Assembly: GCA_017427265.1 (NCBI GenBank)
Contig: JAFRTG010000036.1
Location: 62,001 to 126,000 of the forward strand
Source: Oscillospiraceae bacterium
GTDB taxonomy: Bacteria > Bacillota > Clostridia > Oscillospirales > Ruminococcaceae
Direction: 5' to 3'
Length of the DNA: 64,000 nt
Part shown: one piece after another, positions 60,358 to 64,000 of the stretch
Layout: each line of letters opens with the position of its first letter
Numbering within the stretch: the stretch's first letter is position 1
Made by a program: the position numbers and the translations under genes
The notes under the pieces: model-generated
What the model saw: only the letters and a program-made list of their open reading frames with translations
Databases searched by the model: none
Told to the model about the DNA's origin: nothing

Positions 60358-61152
60358 ATGGCAAAAAGGAGAAGGATCCGGTGGGATCGCGTGCTGATTG
60401 TATTCGGTCCGATTTTCCTGCTGATCCTGCTGATCCATGTAGGGTGCCGGCATCGCGGTGAGACGGAGTCGTCTGAGCCGGATGCGCTGACCTCGGTGGA
60501 TTCCATGGAACTGACGGAAAGCTCAGAGACCTCAGAAGCGGTTCCTGCACAGGCACCTTTCCGCGATCTGATTGTGGTGGTTGATCCCGGTCACGGCGGC
60601 AAGGATTCGGGCGCAACCACGAAGGATGAGAGCCGTCTGGAAAAGGACGATAATCTGCGGCTTGGTCTGGCCGTTGCCGAAAAGCTCCGTTCCTATCCGC
60701 ATATTCAGGTCATTATGACGCGCGATACGGATGTGTTTGTCGGACTGCAGGAGCGCTGTGATATCGCAAACAATGCGAATGCAGACTACTTCATCTCGCT
60801 GCACCGCAACGTCTCCAAGAACGGCAAGGGCGTCGAAATCTGGATCAATAACGATTATACCCCGATGGAAAAGCTGCTGGCTGAGTACATCATGGAATGG
60901 CTGGAGAAGGCCGGCATTTCGGATAACCGCGGTACGCAGACAGGCTTCCGGAACAATAACGGCGTTGATGACTATATGGTCAATTCCCATACCAATATGC
61001 CGAGCTGCCTGATTGAAATGGGCTTTATGAACTCGCTGGAGGATAACCGGAATTTCGATGACAAGCTCGACCAGTATGCAGATGCAATTTCCGGTGCGCT
61101 GATTGAACTGGTGACAGATAAGGGCATATATACGCAGGACGGTGTACAGTAA
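60358..61152 (+). CDS. N-acetylmuramoyl-L-alanine amidase (Amidase_3), membrane anchored
   Basis: A 264-residue amidase that cuts the bond between muramic acid and the peptide in peptidoglycan. An N-terminal membrane helix (VLIVFGPIFLLILLIHVGC) anchors it, a short Ser/Glu-rich linker follows, and the catalytic domain starts near residue 70. Zinc ligands and catalytic residues are His79 (DPGHGG), Glu95, His149 (SLHRN) and Glu220 (CLIEMGF). The size, the membrane anchor and the sporulation background fit a CwlD-like role, but that is a guess. AGGAG lies 8 bases before the ATG. Confidence 0.9.
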   Translation: MAKRRRIRWDRVLIVFGPIFLLILLIHVGCRHRGETESSEPDALTSVDSMELTESSETSEAVPAQAPFRDLIVVVDPGHGGKDSGATTKDESRLEKDDNLRLGLAVAEKLRSYPHIQVIMTRDTDVFVGLQERCDIANNANADYFISLHRNVSKNGKGVEIWINNDYTPMEKLLAEYIMEWLEKAGISDNRGTQTGFRNNNGVDDYMVNSHTNMPSCLIEMGFMNSLEDNRNFDDKLDQYADAISGALIELVTDKGIYTQDGVQ

Positions 61153-61177
61153 ACAGAAATCGTGAAGGAGAACAAAA

Positions 61178-62905
61178 TTGGAAACAGTCCGTTATTCTGA
61201 ACTCAAGCGGCTTGCAAAGCAGTGCGGCAATCCGAAGCAGAAGCTCGCAGTCATCGGCGACTGTGCAACACAGCAGCTTGCGACCGCGATCCGCGGCGAA
61301 TCCGTCCGGCGGGGATATGTCCTGCAGGTTTATGACGCAGATTATAACCAGATGGAGGCGCAGCTGCTGGATCCGGGCTCTGAGGTCTATGCCTTTCAGC
61401 CGGATTATATTCTGCTGTTTGCTTCTGTTGAAAAGCTGAAGCAGCGCTTTTATGATACGGTTCCTGCGGAACGTGCAGGATTTGCGGAACGGGAGCTGGC
61501 GCGCTTCTGCAGTCTCTGGCAGGCTGCTGCTGCACATTCCCGTGCAAAGATTCTGATGTTCGACTTTCCTGAGGAACCGGATGCGGTATTCGGCAGCTTT
61601 GCGCTCCGGACGCCGGTTTCCTTTTCGTTTCAGCTCCGGAAGCTGAATCTGCTGCTCAGTGAGACGATCGCGGCGGATTATCCGGCGGTGTATCCGATTG
61701 CACTCAGCGCCGTCCAGATCATGTGCGGCAGAAAAGAATTCTTTGAGAACCGCAGCTGGTATCTTGCCAAGATGGCTGTGCAGACGGAGACGCTTCCGGC
61801 TGTTGCGGCCCGGATTCTCGATACCGTGACAGCGCTTTCCGGCAGAGTGAAAAAATGCGTCGTGACCGATCTCGACAATACCCTCTGGGGCGGTGTCATC
61901 GGTGATGACGGCCTTGACGGCATTCAGCTCGGCGAGCTCGGCGACGGCCCGGCCTTTGCCGCGTTGCAGCGCTGGCTGCTGGAACTGAAACGCCGCGGTA
62001 TTCTGCTGGCGGTGTGCAGCAAAAATAATGACGATACGGCACGGGAGCCGTTTGAAAAGCATCCCGAATGCATTCTGCGTTTGGAGGACTTTGCGGCGTT
62101 CGTTGCAAACTGGGAGAATAAAGCGGACAACATCCGGCAGATTCAGCAGACGCTGAATATCGGCATGGACAGCTTTGTGTTCCTTGATGATAACCCGTTT
62201 GAGCGGAATCTGGTGCGGCAGATGCTCCCGGATGTGACGGTTCCGGAGCTGCCGGAGGATCCGGCCGCGGTGCCTGCCTATCTGGAATCGCTGCATCTGT
62301 TTGAGCCGGTCAGCTATTCGGAGGAGGATTCCGCCCGCACCGCCCAGTATCAGGCTGAGGCGAGCAGATCCGCTGCGCAGGCGAAATTCGCAAGCTATGA
62401 TGAATATTTGCAGGCGCTCGATATGCAGGGGCAGATTCTGCCGTTTGATTCGTTCCATTATCCGCGCATCGCGCAGCTGACGCAGCGCTCCAATCAGTTC
62501 AATCTGCGCACGGTTCGCTATTCCGAATCGGAAATCGAACAGATTGCCGGCGATCCGGATTACCTGACACGGTATATGACGCTCTCTGACCGCTACGGCG
62601 AGCACGGGCTGATTTCCGTTGTGATCTGCAAAAAGCAGAGCGAGGATACGCTGTTCATCGACACATGGCTCATGAGCTGCCGGGTGCTGCGGCGCGGTGT
62701 GGAAGGCTGTCTGTTCGACGCAATCGTGAAAATGGCGCTGGACAACGGCTTCCGGTATCTGACTGCGGAATATATCCCGACTGCAAAGAATAAAATGGTT
62801 GAACACTTCTACGAGGAGATCGGTATGCAGCCGGACGGCGAGCGAACCTACCGTCTGGACTGCACAAAACATCAGGAACATGCACATTTTATTCATTTGC
62901 CATAA
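61178..62905 (+). CDS. FkbH-like protein (HAD phosphatase domain plus GNAT-like domain)
   Basis: A 575-residue FkbH-like protein with three parts: an SGNH-like N-terminal domain (about 1-210), a HAD domain with DLDNTLW (Asp231, Asp233) and FLDDNPFERNLVRQ, and a C-terminal GNAT-like region (LISVVICKK, IDTWLMSCRVLRRGVE, KMVEHFYEEIGM). In FK506-type pathways FkbH loads a glycerate-derived unit onto an acyl carrier protein. No ACP, polyketide or NRPS gene lies nearby. The start is a TTG at 61178 behind GAAGGAG. It follows the amidase gene by 25 bases, so the two are probably co-transcribed and may act on a cell-surface polymer (inference). Confidence 0.88.
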   Translation: METVRYSELKRLAKQCGNPKQKLAVIGDCATQQLATAIRGESVRRGYVLQVYDADYNQMEAQLLDPGSEVYAFQPDYILLFASVEKLKQRFYDTVPAERAGFAERELARFCSLWQAAAAHSRAKILMFDFPEEPDAVFGSFALRTPVSFSFQLRKLNLLLSETIAADYPAVYPIALSAVQIMCGRKEFFENRSWYLAKMAVQTETLPAVAARILDTVTALSGRVKKCVVTDLDNTLWGGVIGDDGLDGIQLGELGDGPAFAALQRWLLELKRRGILLAVCSKNNDDTAREPFEKHPECILRLEDFAAFVANWENKADNIRQIQQTLNIGMDSFVFLDDNPFERNLVRQMLPDVTVPELPEDPAAVPAYLESLHLFEPVSYSEEDSARTAQYQAEASRSAAQAKFASYDEYLQALDMQGQILPFDSFHYPRIAQLTQRSNQFNLRTVRYSESEIEQIAGDPDYLTRYMTLSDRYGEHGLISVVICKKQSEDTLFIDTWLMSCRVLRRGVEGCLFDAIVKMALDNGFRYLTAEYIPTAKNKMVEHFYEEIGMQPDGERTYRLDCTKHQEHAHFIHLP

Positions 62906-62931
62906 GTTTTTCTTAAAATCACAAAAACATC

Positions 62932-62960
62932 TTGAAATCTTCTGAAATCTGTGGTATAAT
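62932..62960 (+). promoter_or_regulatory. Promoter of the small acidic anchored protein
   Basis: TTGAAA (62932-62937) and TATAAT (62955-62960) are 17 bp apart. The leader before the ATG at 63051 is about 85 bases with no obvious structure. Confidence 0.8.
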
Positions 62961-63050
62961 AGCTATATGAGGATCGCTGCATCCGCATGGGCAGCGATTG
63001 TACGGTTTTGCCGCTCAACAAAAGCACCTTGCGGAGAAAGAGGAATGATT

Positions 63051-63416
63051 ATGAAAAAATTAACTGCTCTTGCACTGTTCGCCGCTGCTGCTGCCGGTGC
63101 TGCTGTTGCTGTTATGATCGCAAAGCGCCGTCAGGATGAGGCTTGCTGCCGTTATGATGCAGATGAATTTGATGATGATGATGATTGCTTCTGCGAGGAC
63201 TGCGGTGTTTGCGGCGATGAGATCGAGGTTCCGGATGCGGTGAAGGAAGCTGCTGAGGATCTGGCCGATGAGGCTGAGGATGCTGCAGAGGCTGTGAAGG
63301 ACGGCGTTTCCGATCTGGCCGACAAGGCCGCGGATGCTGCGGAGGATCTCAAGGACGCTGCGGAAGATGTCATTGACGATATCAAGGATGCAGCGGACGA
63401 TCTGTTCGATAAGTAA
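63051..63416 (+). CDS. Membrane-anchored acidic amphipathic-repeat protein (YtxH-like)
   Basis: A 121-residue protein: short membrane helix (LALFAAAAAGAAVAVMIA) at residues 6-23, a Cys-rich, Asp-rich stretch (DDDDDCFCEDCGVCGDE), then a helical region with repeats of Ala, Asp, Glu and Lys (AAEDLADEAEDAAEAV, KDAAEDVIDDIKDAADD). Similar small anchored proteins are annotated YtxH-like. The repeat pattern resembles the linker of the PlsC fusion protein in this window. The ATG at 63051 with AGAGG 7 bases upstream is preferred to one 2 codons earlier. Confidence 0.7.
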   Translation: MKKLTALALFAAAAAGAAVAVMIAKRRQDEACCRYDADEFDDDDDCFCEDCGVCGDEIEVPDAVKEAAEDLADEAEDAAEAVKDGVSDLADKAADAAEDLKDAAEDVIDDIKDAADDLFDK

Positions 63417-63431
63417 TTCCAGTTCAAACGG

Positions 63432-63462
63432 AAACGGGATGGCGTCCGGTCATCCCGTTTTT
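63432..63462 (+). terminator. Rho-independent terminator after the acidic protein
   Basis: AAACGGGATG pairs with CATCCCGTTT around a 9-base loop and is followed by TTTTTC. Confidence 0.85.
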
Positions 63463-63494
63463 CATGTCTGATAATATGAAGGTTGGTTGGCAGT

Positions 63495-64000
63495 ATGCAA
63501 AAAATTCTGGGTTATCTGCGCCGTGCGGTGCAGGAATATGATCTGATTCAGAACGGCGATAAAATTGCGGTCGGCATTTCCGGCGGCAAGGACAGTCTGG
63601 TTCTGCTGGCGGCGCTGCGCGATTTTCAGCGGTTCGGGCTGCTGGATTATTCGCTGGTCGGCATCACACTGGATCCGCAGTTCGGCGGCATTCCGACGGA
63701 TTATTCTGCGGCGGCCGCATTTTGCGAGAGCATCGGCGTGGAATATCATCTGATCCCGACGCAGATCGGGCATATTGTCATTGATGTGCGGAAGGAATCC
63801 AGTCCGTGCAGCCTTTGTGCCAAGATGCGCCGCGGTGCGCTGCACGATCAGGCGAAGGCGTTCGGCTGCAACAAGCTGGCGCTCGGACATCATAATGATG
63901 ACGCGATCGAGACATTTTTGATGAATCTGTTTATCGAGGGGCGCATCGGCTGCTATGCACCGAAGTCCTATCTTTCCAGAAAGGATCTGACGCTGATCCG
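63495..64000 (+). CDS. ttcA: TtcA-like tRNA 2-thiocytidine synthetase, 5' part
   Basis: The first 168 residues of a PP-loop ATPase; the gene runs off the window. The P-loop is GISGGKDSL (residues 28-36). CSLCAKMRRGAL (near residue 112) and LGHHNDDAIETFLMNLF are TtcA/TilS-like motifs; a CxxC pair that binds the Fe-S cluster in TtcA is visible at SPCSLC. TtcA makes 2-thiocytidine at position 32 of some tRNAs. The TtcA-like family has several subgroups, and with only part of the protein the exact one cannot be decided. The Shine-Dalgarno is weak (GAAGGTTGG). Confidence 0.8.
   Translation, partial: MQKILGYLRRAVQEYDLIQNGDKIAVGISGGKDSLVLLAALRDFQRFGLLDYSLVGITLDPQFGGIPTDYSAAAAFCESIGVEYHLIPTQIGHIVIDVRKESSPCSLCAKMRRGALHDQAKAFGCNKLALGHHNDDAIETFLMNLFIEGRIGCYAPKSYLSRKDLTLI

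Noticed and set aside
1-64000. tRNA, rRNA, CRISPR, insertion sequence or prophage signatures.
   Set aside because: No cloverleaf, regular spaced repeat, transposase motif or integrase was seen in the intergenic spaces examined by eye; a dedicated scan was not possible.

Overview
The window is a gene-dense (about 55-58 genes) chromosomal segment of moderate-to-high GC from a Gram-positive, spore-lineage anaerobe of the Clostridia, most likely a Ruminococcus-like member of the Oscillospiraceae. The clues are a secreted subtilase ending in a type I dockerin (a cellulosome-type module), Thr/Pro-rich linkers in exported proteins, a sigma-G gene, the yabP-yabQ-divIC-yabR sporulation/division block, SUF iron-sulfur assembly of the CBDSU type, and many strong sigma-A promoters (TTGACA/TATAAT with exactly 17-bp spacers). 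No rRNA, tRNA, CRISPR, insertion sequence or prophage was seen.

Region 1 (1-13060, minus strand) is a sulfur/iron-sulfur block. The operon sufC-sufB-sufD-sufS-sufU-rrf2-mnmA makes Fe-S clusters and thiolates tRNA. Upstream lies an operon of a DUF1847 Cys-rich protein, a NitT/TauT-type ABC importer and an ECF-type S component. Further upstream is a DUF4418-FtsX permease-ATPase operon. All three promoters carry similar short dyads (TCCTA/TATCC/ATTCC half-sites), which suggests one Rrf2-family regulon. Region 2 (13184-19816) holds exonuclease III, a peptide-binding lipoprotein, cytidine deaminase and acetate kinase, then (plus strand, divergent) tmcAL and a YigZ protein. Region 3 (19813-37190) has sigG (minus), uppP, ftsK/spoIIIE, a GT-C-like membrane protein, kptA, a YgiQ radical SAM protein, a HI0933-type flavoprotein, uvrA, an Imm7-like immunity gene, yabP-yabQ-divIC-yabR and ylmH.

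Region 4 (37258-46834) is the most unusual. It has a 981-residue acyltransferase-3/CapA/SGNH triple fusion, a PdaA-like deacetylase, rpe, a MecA-like gene, and an operon with RnfD-, RnfE- and RnfA-like membrane subunits. That operon lacks rnfB, rnfC and rnfG. Its RnfA/RnfE-like proteins have lost all four cysteines that normally hold the intramembrane [2Fe-2S] cluster, and the RnfD-like protein lacks the SGAT flavinylation motif. A membrane-anchored TIM-barrel-like protein follows in the same operon.

Region 5 (46875-64000) has the 2115-residue dockerin-bearing protease and cmk. Next is a 908-residue PlsC acyltransferase joined through a charged linker and a membrane segment to a VanY-like domain with missing catalytic residues. 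Then come a FeoA-FeoB fusion whose start lies just behind a perfect 16-bp hairpin, nspC, an N-acetylmuramoyl-L-alanine amidase with an FkbH-like gene, a small acidic membrane-anchored protein, and the first part of a ttcA-like gene.

Start codons were chosen from Shine-Dalgarno spacing, so several proteins are shorter than the longest open frame. Family names come from recognisable motifs and were not checked by database search.
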